NCBI GenBank assembly: GCA_937907715.1
Contig: CALERM010000249.1
Span: 1 to 16,099, forward strand
Reading direction: 5' to 3'
DNA: 16,099 nucleotides
Source of the DNA: an uncultured Clostridia bacterium
GTDB taxonomy: Bacteria; Bacillota; Clostridia; Oscillospirales; Oscillospiraceae
The notes beneath the pieces are model-generated. The model was not told the DNA's origin. It worked only from the letters and a program-made list of their open reading frames with translations, and did not search any database. A program made the position numbers and the translations under genes. Positions 6,922 to 14,640 of this stretch are shown here, piece after piece (positions within the stretch are counted from its first letter, which is position 1; each line of letters begins with the position of its first letter).

Positions 6922-6974
6922 ATGAGAGGCTGCGGTTTTCGCAGTCTCATCTCAATCTCTGCGGGAAACCGCAG
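6922..6974 (+). promoter_or_regulatory. phnD leader with mutually exclusive hairpins
   Basis: Hairpin A pairs ATGAGA and CTGCG (6922-6927, 6930-6934) with CGCAG and TCTCAT (6940-6950), with a 2-nt bulge. Hairpin B is a perfect CTGCGG/CCGCAG stem (6959-6964, 6969-6974) closed by a GAAA tetraloop. A third fold pairs CTGCGGTTT (6930-6938) with AAACCGCAG (6966-6974) and excludes both. The AGGAGG ribosome site at 6985-6990 lies just beyond. Such competing folds could act as a regulatory switch. I recognise no known riboswitch class. Confidence 0.4.
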
Positions 6975-6999
6975 ACAACCTTTCAGGAGGAAATAGAAA

Positions 7000-8157
7000 A
7001 TGAAGAAGATCATTGCACTGCTCCTCGTTGCGGTCATGGCAATTGGCTTCTGCGCCTGCGCAGCAAAGACCGAGACCACGGCTGAGCCCGCCGCCACTGA
7101 GGAGACGACCACCACTGAACCCGCAGCAGCCGAAGAAACGACGGAAGAGCCCGCTGCAGAGGAAACCGAGACCACTGAGAATCAGCACTTCGACAAGCTG
7201 AAGCTCGAGTTCGTTCCCTCCAAGGACGCCGACGTCATCATCACCGGCACCAAGAACCTGCCCGAGCTCGTGAAGGCCGAAATGTCCAAGCTCGGCTACG
7301 ACATCGACGAAGTCGACATCACGGTCGGCACCAGCTACGACGCAACCGGCGAAGCGATGTCCGCAGGCTCCATCGATCTGGGCTGGCTGCCCGGCGGCAC
7401 GTACGCGCTGTACTCCGACGATGTGGACGTCATCCTGACGGCTACCCGTAACGGTCTGTCCAACGACTCGACCAACCCCGCCGACTGGAATGGCGATGCA
7501 AACGCCACCAAGAAGGATGGCCCGCAGGTCACCTACTATCGTTCCCTGATCTACGCTACTCCGTCTGAATACGGCAAGGAGCTGGCTGCGAAGGTCAACG
7601 CCGGCGAAAAGCTGACGTGGGAAGACCTCGACAAGGCAACCTGGGCGGTCCAGAAGACCTCCTCTTCCGCCGGTTACATCTATCCGTCCATGTGGCTGAT
7701 GGAAAACTACGACGGCAAGAAGATCTCTGACCTTTCCAACGTCATGCCCATCGACTCCGGCTACGGCACCGCGTTCTCCTACGCAGCAGCTGAGTCCGTC
7801 GACATCATCGTCTGCTACGCCGACGGTCGTAACGACTACGAAGCCTGCTGGCAGCTGCCTGTCGATCAGAAGGACGAGACCGGCAAGCAGGGCATGGGTC
7901 GCAGCGACTCCATCTGGAACGAGATGAACGTCATCGGCGTCACCGAGGGCATCTACAACGATACCGTCGCCATCTCGAAGGCAAGCCAGTACTACACCCC
8001 CGAAATCGTCGCTGCTCTGCAGGATTGCTTCATCAACATCATCAACACAGATGAAGGCAAGGCAATCTTCGACGTCTACAGCCACACCGGCTATGCGAAG
8101 GCTACCGACGCTGACTATGACGGCGCTCGCGCAGCTCTGAAGGCTGTCTCGGAGTAA
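7000..8157 (+). CDS. phnD: Phosphonate/phosphite-family ABC transporter substrate-binding lipoprotein
   Basis: This is the extracellular, membrane-tethered binding protein of a PhnD-type importer. The N-terminus is a lipoprotein signal: two lysines, a hydrophobic stretch at 4-17, and a lipobox-like FCAC with Cys20 the probable lipidated residue. Residues 21-60 are a Thr/Glu/Pro/Ala low-complexity linker that holds the domain off the membrane. The PhnD domain spans about 65-385, with VGTSYDATGEAMSAGSIDLG from residue 109 and WLPGGTYALY next to it. AGGAGG at 6985-6990 gives a clear start. The gene is followed by an attenuating terminator and then by its ATPase and permeases. The PhnD family also covers phosphite and other ligands, so the substrate is not settled by sequence. 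Confidence 0.9.
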   Translation: MKKIIALLLVAVMAIGFCACAAKTETTAEPAATEETTTTEPAAAEETTEEPAAEETETTENQHFDKLKLEFVPSKDADVIITGTKNLPELVKAEMSKLGYDIDEVDITVGTSYDATGEAMSAGSIDLGWLPGGTYALYSDDVDVILTATRNGLSNDSTNPADWNGDANATKKDGPQVTYYRSLIYATPSEYGKELAAKVNAGEKLTWEDLDKATWAVQKTSSSAGYIYPSMWLMENYDGKKISDLSNVMPIDSGYGTAFSYAAAESVDIIVCYADGRNDYEACWQLPVDQKDETGKQGMGRSDSIWNEMNVIGVTEGIYNDTVAISKASQYYTPEIVAALQDCFINIINTDEGKAIFDVYSHTGYAKATDADYDGARAALKAVSE

Positions 8158-8199
8158 TTCTCCCCATCCGGTTTCCAACCGAATAACGAGCAAGTGAAT

Positions 8200-8230
8200 A
8201 AAGCGCCCCGCGTCAACGGGGCGCTTTTCC
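8200..8230 (+). terminator. Terminator between phnD and phnC
   Basis: AAAGCGCCCCG (8200-8210) pairs perfectly over 11 bp with CGGGGCGCTTT (8217-8227) around a 6-nt loop, followed by a short T-run at 8225-8228. As it lies inside one functional gene set, it probably lets some transcripts through, so that the binding protein is made in excess over the membrane complex. Immediately downstream, TTGTTA (8246-8251) and TCTAAA (8270-8275) with 18-bp spacing form a weak candidate promoter for phnC. Confidence 0.85.
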
Positions 8231-8299
8231 GCTACATCTTCCCAATTGTTACCCATCTCCCCTATTTCATCTAAACTTCAGAAAGAAAAGAGTCGCGGC

Positions 8300-9094
<795 letters not shown>

Positions 9095-9097
9095 GCC

Positions 9098-9952
9098 ATG
9101 GACGAAAATAACACCTCCAGCCTCATGAAGCTCACGCTTTATGACCGCATCTTCAAGCCCCAGACCGTCACGCTTGCAAACGGTCACTCGGTCCAGCGCC
9201 GCAGAAGCAGAGCGCCGCTGATTGTTCTGTTTCTGGTTGTGATCATCTGGCTGTCATTAAAAACGACGGGCTTTGATCTGCACACCGTCATCACCAAGTT
9301 CCGCAAGATGGTCGATCTGCTCGAAAAGATCTTCCAGCCCGACTGGACCTTCTTCCCGAAGGTTATATCGCCTCTGATCGACACGATCAAAATGTCAATT
9401 CTCGGCACGGTCATCGGCTGCGTGCTGGCGTTGCCGGTTGCGATTCTCTCGTCCAGCAACATCAATAAAAGCGTTCCCGTCGTGTGGCTGATCCGATTCA
9501 TTCTGGGTCTGATCCGGACGCTTCCGACGCTGATTATCGCGCTCGTCTGCGCGCTCATCTTCTCGCTTGGCACCTTCTCCGGCACGATTGCCATCGCAAT
9601 TTTCACCTTCGGTATCGTGGCAAAGATGCTCTTCGAGTCGATTGAGACGATTGACATGGGTCCGTTTGAGGCGATGGAGGCGCTCGGTGCAAACAAATTC
9701 CAGGCGTTCTGGTCTGCCTGTGTGCCGCAGATTCTGCCGGTCTACCTGAGCCACTGCCTGTACTGCTTTGAGATGAACGTGCGCGCGTCCGCCATTCTCG
9801 GCTACGTCGGCGCGGGCGGTCTCGGCATTACCATCAACGAGCGCATCGGCTGGCGCGATTACAACAGCCTCGGTACGGTTCTGCTGTCGCTGTTCGTGGT
9901 CGTCGTTTTCATTGACTTCTTCAGCGAATATCTTCGCAAGAAGCTGAGCTGA
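9098..9952 (+). CDS. phnE: Phosphonate-family ABC transporter permease (first of two)
   Basis: This is one half of the heterodimeric membrane channel of the importer. Hydrophobic segments lie at about 38-54, 100-120, 127-155, 160-178 and 258-276, with a weaker one near 205-222. The cytoplasmic EAA loop that docks on PhnC is EAMEALGANKFQAFWSACVP (191-210), and LGYVGAGGLG (234-243) is the usual PhnE C-terminal motif. At 284 residues it is of normal length. A modest AGAGGG ribosome site (9085-9090) lies inside the end of phnC, so translation is probably coupled. The next permease starts 14 bases after the stop. Confidence 0.93.
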   Translation: MDENNTSSLMKLTLYDRIFKPQTVTLANGHSVQRRRSRAPLIVLFLVVIIWLSLKTTGFDLHTVITKFRKMVDLLEKIFQPDWTFFPKVISPLIDTIKMSILGTVIGCVLALPVAILSSSNINKSVPVVWLIRFILGLIRTLPTLIIALVCALIFSLGTFSGTIAIAIFTFGIVAKMLFESIETIDMGPFEAMEALGANKFQAFWSACVPQILPVYLSHCLYCFEMNVRASAILGYVGAGGLGITINERIGWRDYNSLGTVLLSLFVVVVFIDFFSEYLRKKLS

Positions 9953-9966
9953 AAGGAGTGGTGAAC

Positions 9967-10824
9967 ATGGAAAAGAAAGATAAGATTGCCATGCTCGAGC
10001 AGTCGCTCGACCGCAAGCTCACGACGCTTGAAATGTACGCCAACCGCCCGCGCAAGTGGGTGCTGTATCTTGCCATTACGCTGGCAATCGTGCTGCTGGT
10101 CGGCTGGTCGGCAGACGACATTCACTTTACGGGTCTGACCGCCACCGGCACGGAGGTTGCAAAGGGCGTTGTCCACGGTGTGTTCCATCCGGATACCGAT
10201 CTTCTGTTCGGCACCGGCGACTCGGATGTGCCGTATCTGCTGCTGCAGACGATGGCGATTGCCGTCCTCGGTACGATTTTCGGTGCAATTCTCGCCATTC
10301 CCTTCGCGTTTCTCGCCTCGTTCAACATCATGCCGAAGGCCGTGGCGTATATCGTCCGCATCCTGATTCTCATGATCCGCACGATTCCGTCCATTGTCTG
10401 GGCGCTGATGTGGATTCGTGTGACAGGTCCGGGCGCAGCCTGCGGCGTCATTACGCAGTCCGTGTGTTCGATCGGCATGATCTCCAAAATGTACATCACC
10501 GCCATTGAAGACCTTGATACGCACATTCTCGAGAGTCTGGACGCCATGGGCTGCACGCCGTTCCAGAAAATCCGCTACGGCGTTCTGCCGCAGCTGACGG
10601 CGAGCTTCATCTCCACAACGATCTACCGCTTCGACATCAACCTCAAGGACGCCACCACGCTCGGCATCGTCGGCGCAGGCGGCATCGGCGCTTCGCTGGT
10701 GCAGTGCCTCAACTCCCGCCGCTGGGGTATGGTCGGCTCGTTTGTGTGGGGTCTGATGGTTCTGGTTCTGATCATCGAACTCATTTCCACGCGCATCCGC
10801 AGAAAGCTTGCGCACGGCGAATAA
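9967..10824 (+). CDS. phnE: Phosphonate-family ABC transporter permease (second of two)
   Basis: This is the partner permease, divergent in sequence from the first, so the channel is probably a heterodimer. Hydrophobic segments lie at about 31-47, 90-120, 126-150, 157-175 and 255-275. The EAA-type loop is ESLDAMGCTPFQKIRYGVLP (189-208), and LGIVGAGGIG (232-241) matches the motif in its partner. The start is the ATG at 9967, because AAAGGAG at 9952-9958 is ideally spaced from it. The in-frame GTG codons at 9958 and 9961 abut or overlap that ribosome site and are unlikely starts. The product is 285 residues. A T-poor hairpin follows the gene. Confidence 0.93.
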   Translation: MEKKDKIAMLEQSLDRKLTTLEMYANRPRKWVLYLAITLAIVLLVGWSADDIHFTGLTATGTEVAKGVVHGVFHPDTDLLFGTGDSDVPYLLLQTMAIAVLGTIFGAILAIPFAFLASFNIMPKAVAYIVRILILMIRTIPSIVWALMWIRVTGPGAACGVITQSVCSIGMISKMYITAIEDLDTHILESLDAMGCTPFQKIRYGVLPQLTASFISTTIYRFDINLKDATTLGIVGAGGIGASLVQCLNSRRWGMVGSFVWGLMVLVLIIELISTRIRRKLAHGE

Positions 10825-10830
10825 AACTGT

Positions 10831-10854
10831 TCGAGGGCGCTTATGCGCCCTCGA
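10831..10854 (+). other. Perfect hairpin without U-tract after the second phnE
   Basis: TCGAGGGCGC (10831-10840) pairs perfectly over 10 bp with GCGCCCTCGA (10845-10854) around a TTAT loop. The sequence after it is not T-rich, so it is a poor intrinsic terminator. It may protect the upstream transcript from 3' decay or separate the transporter from the phosphoesterase segment. Confidence 0.6.
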
Positions 10855-10885
10855 AGTATCCTCTCAGAAAACGGAACGATATACA

Positions 10886-12403
10886 ATGGAACGACATCTT
10901 ACCATTTATTATACCAGCGACATCCACGGCTGCTTCTCGCCGGTCCAGTACGCAACCGGAGAAAGAATGCCGTCCGGGCTTGCCAACTGCCTGTCGCAGT
11001 TTCAAAAAGACGGCAATACCCTGATCATCGACGGCGGCGACACCTTGCAGGGCAGTCCCCTCACCTACTATTTAAGCCACGAGATACACGATGTCGTCAC
11101 GCTTCCGGCGCAGCTTCTGAACCTCGGCGGCTACGATTTTGTGACCCTCGGAAACCACGACTTCGACTATGGAAAAGAAGCCATCGAGCGGTATCTGGAC
11201 AGCCTGCACGCCGTGTGCCTGTGCGCGAACGTCGAGGGCATCCGTGGCGTGCAGAAAACCGCCGTCATCACGATGGAAAATGGGCTGCGCGTCGGTTTGA
11301 CCGGAATCATCACGCCCTTTGTCACGCAGTTTGAAACGCCGGAAAACATGGCGGGCATTACTGTGACGGACGCCTTTGCAGCAGCATGGCAGGCGCTTTC
11401 CGAGCTGCGCCGCAAGCAGGTCGACCTCACCGTCTGCATCTACCACGGCGGCTTTGAAGCGGATGTGAAGACCGGGAAAGTTCTCTCGCAGACGGGCGAA
11501 AATCAGGGCTGGCGCCTCTGCCGCGAGCTGGGCTTTGATGTTCTTCTCGCCGCCCACCAGCACATGGAGGCGGAAAATTTGCTGATCGGCGGCACCTACA
11601 CCTGCCAGCCGCCGGACAAAGCAACAAAGTTTATCCGCATGGATGTTACCGCCGATCGGGGCAGCGTCCACGCCGTCTCCCGTCTGGTTCCGGCAGGAGA
11701 TCAGCCGTTTCCCGCGGCAATGGAGACAATTGAGCCTATCGAAAAGCAGCTGAACGAGTGGCTTGATACGCCCGTCGGGCATCTCGATGTGCCGCTTCCC
11801 GGTGGAAGCCCGCTTGCTCTGGCAGCAAACGGATCCTTGCTTGCGAACTTCTTCAATCAGGTCCAGCTTGCCGTCTCCGGCGCGGACATCTCTGTGACGA
11901 GTCTTTCCAATCAGGTTTCTGATTTCCCGCAGATTGTCACCATCCGTGCAATCATCTGCGCCTACGCCTTCCCAAACACGCTCAAAACCATCCGTGTGAC
12001 CAGAAAGGTTCTGAAATCCGCCTTGGAGCGCAGCATGGAATACTTCGACGTTGCACCGGACGGAAGCCTCCGCGTAAGCCGGGCATTTCTGGAGCCGATT
12101 GTTCAGCATTTCAATTACGACTACTTCGCAAATCTCACCGTTACGGCGGATCTTACGCAGCCGAAGGGCGCGCGCGTCGTATCGATTGTCTATCAGGGAG
12201 AGGAACTGCCGGAAGGAAAAGAGCTGACGCTCTGCCTCAACAACTACCGCGCCTCCGGCGCAGGCGGTTACGAGGCTTACAAAGCCTGCCCGCTTGTTGC
12301 CGAGCAGCCGACAGAGATTTCGGAGCTGATTATGCAGTACGTCGAGCGCGAACGGGAAATCACCGTCGACAAAACGCGCTGGCTGCACCTGCTCCATGCA
12401 TAA
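10886..12403 (+). CDS. CpdB/5'-nucleotidase family metallophosphoesterase, cytoplasmic form
   Basis: This two-domain enzyme removes phosphate from nucleotides or related phosphoesters. The calcineurin-like N-domain has YTSDIHG (Asp12, His14), DGGDTLQGSP (Asp52), GNHDFDYG (Asn90, His91), YHGGFE (His187) and AAHQHM (His224, His226), so the metal site looks complete. The C-terminal substrate domain has AFPNTLKTIR and LERSMEYF (361-387) and NNYRASGAGGY (452-462). These resemble the 2',3'-cyclic-nucleotide 2'-phosphodiesterase/3'-nucleotidase (CpdB) branch as much as UshA. Relatives are usually secreted, but this 505-residue protein starts MERHLTIYYTSDIHG and has no signal peptide. The ATG at 10886 has only a weak GGAA-type ribosome site. 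An in-frame start at 10808 would overlap phnE. It follows the transporter by 61 bp, suggesting it processes the imported compound. Confidence 0.88.
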   Translation: MERHLTIYYTSDIHGCFSPVQYATGERMPSGLANCLSQFQKDGNTLIIDGGDTLQGSPLTYYLSHEIHDVVTLPAQLLNLGGYDFVTLGNHDFDYGKEAIERYLDSLHAVCLCANVEGIRGVQKTAVITMENGLRVGLTGIITPFVTQFETPENMAGITVTDAFAAAWQALSELRRKQVDLTVCIYHGGFEADVKTGKVLSQTGENQGWRLCRELGFDVLLAAHQHMEAENLLIGGTYTCQPPDKATKFIRMDVTADRGSVHAVSRLVPAGDQPFPAAMETIEPIEKQLNEWLDTPVGHLDVPLPGGSPLALAANGSLLANFFNQVQLAVSGADISVTSLSNQVSDFPQIVTIRAIICAYAFPNTLKTIRVTRKVLKSALERSMEYFDVAPDGSLRVSRAFLEPIVQHFNYDYFANLTVTADLTQPKGARVVSIVYQGEELPEGKELTLCLNNYRASGAGGYEAYKACPLVAEQPTEISELIMQYVEREREITVDKTRWLHLLHA

Positions 12404-12436
12404 AAACGCCGCTTTCACGGCACAGGAGGAAATAGT

Positions 12437-13411
12437 ATGGAAAACAACGTATTCAAGGTCGTCTTATTGCAGGCGCTCCCCGCCTCCGGCAAGTCGGAGG
12501 TCCGCAACTTCATGGCAAATATTGAGCCCGAGCGGCTGAAACGGGAATTCCACATCGGAGAAAATCTGCAGCTCGACGATTTCCCCTATGTCCATATGAT
12601 GCGCCGCATCGACAACGAGCTGCAGGCGATGGGACACGCGCGCGTGTTCTATCCCGGCGAGGAGCCGTTCATCGACGGGCGCGACTGGGGCACGCTCTGC
12701 TGCCTGCTGAACGAAGATTATCATGATCTTCTGAACCGCAACGTCCAGAAGCCGGACTCTGCGGCGCAGCTGCTCTTCGACCGTTATGACCGCGCCGCGC
12801 AGATTGCGGGGCTTGTGCCTCGTCTCGGGCTTCTGCCGGAGGATGTGCGCAAAAAGCTCGCCGAAAAGCTGGAAGACGAAGCAGCCGCAATGCTCCGCGA
12901 AAAGCAGGCGTCTTACCCGGATTCCTTTGAGGGCAAGACCATCATTATTGAATGCGCGCGCGGCGGACCGGACGGCGCGTCGATGCCGCTGACCGGCTCG
13001 AACGGGTATCAGTATTCGCTTCCGATGTTCTGCCCGGAAATTCTGGAAAACGCCGCGATTCTGTATATCTGGGTCACGCCCGAGGAATCCCGCCGCAAAA
13101 ACGCCGACCGTGCAGACCCCAACGATCCCGGCTCGAACCTCCACCATGGCGTTCCGCTGGCAGTCATGCTCGGAGAGTATGGCTGCGACGATATGGAGTA
13201 TCTGGTGAAGACCAGCGACATTCCGAACACCGTGCGAATTCCTGCACACGGTATAACCTATCATGTGCCGATCGGCATTTTCGACAACCGCGTGGACAAG
13301 ACCTCGTTCCTGCGCGCCGAGCCGGACGCCTGGGACGAAGCCAAGGTGCAGGAGGTTACAACTGCCATCCGCGAAGCGACCGACGCCATGTGGAGCCACT
13401 ATCAGAAATAA
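12437..13411 (+). CDS. P-loop nucleotide-binding protein of unknown function
   Basis: I do not recognise the family beyond the fold. The N-terminus has a hydrophobic strand and a Walker A loop, ALPASGKS (13-20), as in small kinases and zeta-toxin-like phosphotransferases. KTIIIECARGG (167-177) is a Walker B-like strand ending in an acidic residue, and AAILYIWV (206-213) is another core strand. Arginine-rich ESRRKNADRADPND (217-230) could act as a lid with phosphate-contacting arginines. The middle part, about 100-165, looks helical and charged. The protein has 324 residues, no signal peptide and no membrane segment. A perfect AGGAGG at 12424-12429 lies 7 bases before the ATG. It starts 33 bp after the phosphoesterase gene and ends at a strong terminator, so it is the last gene of the transporter cluster. 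A kinase acting on a small molecule is plausible but unproven. Confidence 0.85.
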   Translation: MENNVFKVVLLQALPASGKSEVRNFMANIEPERLKREFHIGENLQLDDFPYVHMMRRIDNELQAMGHARVFYPGEEPFIDGRDWGTLCCLLNEDYHDLLNRNVQKPDSAAQLLFDRYDRAAQIAGLVPRLGLLPEDVRKKLAEKLEDEAAAMLREKQASYPDSFEGKTIIIECARGGPDGASMPLTGSNGYQYSLPMFCPEILENAAILYIWVTPEESRRKNADRADPNDPGSNLHHGVPLAVMLGEYGCDDMEYLVKTSDIPNTVRIPAHGITYHVPIGIFDNRVDKTSFLRAEPDAWDEAKVQEVTTAIREATDAMWSHYQK

Positions 13412-13424
13412 GCATTTGGAATCG

Positions 13425-13455
13425 AAAAGCCGGAGAGCGATGCTCTCCGGCTTTT
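13425..13455. terminator. Bidirectional terminator between convergent genes
   Basis: AAAAGCCGGAGAGC (13425-13438) is perfectly complementary over 14 bp to GCTCTCCGGCTTTT (13442-13455) with a GAT loop. The flanking A-run and T-run give a U-tract on both strands. It should end both the phn cluster (plus) and the XRE regulator gene (minus). Confidence 0.93.
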
Positions 13456-13466
13456 GTATCATTCGC

Positions 13467-14465
13467 TTATTTCAATTTCTTCCGGTAAATTGACAGCGCC
13501 GCCATCAGCGCGCCATACAGAACGCCTGCAACCGCCCAGATAAACCAGCTGTACTGCGGCTGACCGTTTCCGTTCGGACCGAAGGTGTAAAACAGGAACA
13601 CCGCCGTAACCACCAGCCAGTACGCTGCACTGACCGCGCCGACAAGGCGGCTTTTCGCTTTATTTTCGCGTGTGTAGTCGCCCTGCTCCAATAGCTTATC
13701 GACCGCACCGCGCATGGAGCCCGCGCGCACCAGAAGCAGGCATGCAATGCCGACCAGAAGCAGCAGCGCACAGACTGCCAGCGCGTAATGCCCATCGAGC
13801 ACCTGCAGCTCGCACATCACAGCAAAAATCGGAACCGCCGATAAAATACAGAGCACCACGCCAACGGTCGTAAGCCGCGCGCATGTTTCCGCCTGGACCG
13901 CCTCCTGCTGCTTTGCAAGCGCCGCTGCATCCGTATCCAGCATAATCGGCTCGCGTTCCAGATAATCAAATTCTTTGTGCTTCGCAGCGGAGGTTAGAAA
14001 CAGCGCAACGCCCACAGCCACCATCACAAGCAGCACACAAAGTCCAGCCCCGCCCACCGCAGTATCTGAAAATCTGACATTGCATATCCAAAGAAGCGCG
14101 GGAAGACCAATGAGCACAATGGGCGACCAGACACACAGCGCCACACCGAGCGCCACTTTAGGCGTCGCTGTCTTTTGCTGCTGCAAAAACCGGCTTGCCT
14201 CCTCGCGCGTCACGCGCCGCGGCTTTCGCGTCTGTTCTGCCGCTGCGGGAGCCAGCGCGTTCTGCACCTGCTCGTCCTTGAGAAGATAATCCGTGCTGAC
14301 ACCGAGCGCTTCGCTCAGCTGTACCAGCTTATCCAGATCCGGCATCGACTGTGCGCTCTCCCATTTGGAAACTGCCTGCCGCGTCACCATCAGCTTCTCG
14401 GCAAGCTCCTCCTGCGACCAGCCCTTCTGTCTGCGAAGGGCTGATATTTTTTCTGAAAACGTCAT
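13467..14465 (-). CDS. XRE-family HTH regulator with six-helix membrane domain
   Basis: The N-terminus is a Cro/C1-type helix-turn-helix domain (about residues 5-62) with WSQEELAEKLMVTRQAVSKWE, whose recognition helix is followed by the usual PDLDKLVQLSEALGVSTDYLL. A charged linker (65-100) leads to six predicted membrane helices at about 104-127, 136-158, 199-218, 227-246, 274-294 and 306-326. The protein should therefore be a membrane-anchored DNA-binding regulator, an architecture common in Clostridia but with no assigned signal. The start at 14465 follows a perfect AGGAGGAAAGT ribosome site. The open frame extends a further 70 codons upstream, but that part contains the promoter and is unlikely to be translated. 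It has its own promoter and shares a bidirectional terminator. Its targets cannot be read from sequence. Confidence 0.9.
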   Translation of the reverse strand: MTFSEKISALRRQKGWSQEELAEKLMVTRQAVSKWESAQSMPDLDKLVQLSEALGVSTDYLLKDEQVQNALAPAAAEQTRKPRRVTREEASRFLQQQKTATPKVALGVALCVWSPIVLIGLPALLWICNVRFSDTAVGGAGLCVLLVMVAVGVALFLTSAAKHKEFDYLEREPIMLDTDAAALAKQQEAVQAETCARLTTVGVVLCILSAVPIFAVMCELQVLDGHYALAVCALLLLVGIACLLLVRAGSMRGAVDKLLEQGDYTRENKAKSRLVGAVSAAYWLVVTAVFLFYTFGPNGNGQPQYSWFIWAVAGVLYGALMAALSIYRKKLK

Positions 14466-14511
14466 ACTTTCCTCCTGCTGCCGGGATTCCCCAGCTTGAT
14501 TTGATGGCAAT

Positions 14512-14540
14512 ATCTTACCATACCGCGCGGTTGCGGGCAA
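14512..14540 (-). promoter_or_regulatory. Promoter of the XRE regulator gene
   Basis: Read on the minus strand, TTGCCC (14540-14535) and TAAGAT (14517-14512) are 17 bp apart, and the -10 is preceded by TG one base upstream (TGGTAAGAT). The leader to the ATG would be about 40 nt. A perfect TTGACA lies further upstream (14564-14559), but no -10 is correctly spaced from it. Confidence 0.55.
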
Positions 14541-14603
14541 GAAAAGAGCCTGCTCGTTTGTCAACCAGCGGTTGCGTTTGCGATTTTTCAGGCAGAATTT
14601 ACG

Positions 14604-14635
14604 AAAAGCGCCCAGCATTTTTGTGCGAGGCGCTT
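14604..14635 (-). terminator. Terminator of the D-cysteine desulfhydrase gene
   Basis: On the minus strand AAGCGCC (14635-14629) pairs with GGCGCTT (14612-14606) over 7 bp around a 16-nt loop, followed by a T-run (complement of 14604-14607). It lies just after the stop codon at 14641. The stem is moderate and the loop long, so it may be leaky toward the XRE gene. Confidence 0.65.
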
Positions 14636-14640
14636 GTGTT

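Noticed and set aside
11072..12418. A 448-codon minus-strand frame opposite the phosphoesterase gene
   Set aside because: The plus-strand frame has a full metal-binding motif set; the antisense translation has none.
12437..13411. Zeta-type toxin of a toxin-antitoxin pair
   Set aside because: Only the Walker A loop is shared. There is no small antitoxin gene next to it, and it is the last gene of a metabolic cluster.
14559..14564. Perfect TTGACA on the minus strand upstream of the XRE gene
   Set aside because: The sequence 17 bp downstream does not resemble a -10, so the TTGCCC/TAAGAT pair is preferred.
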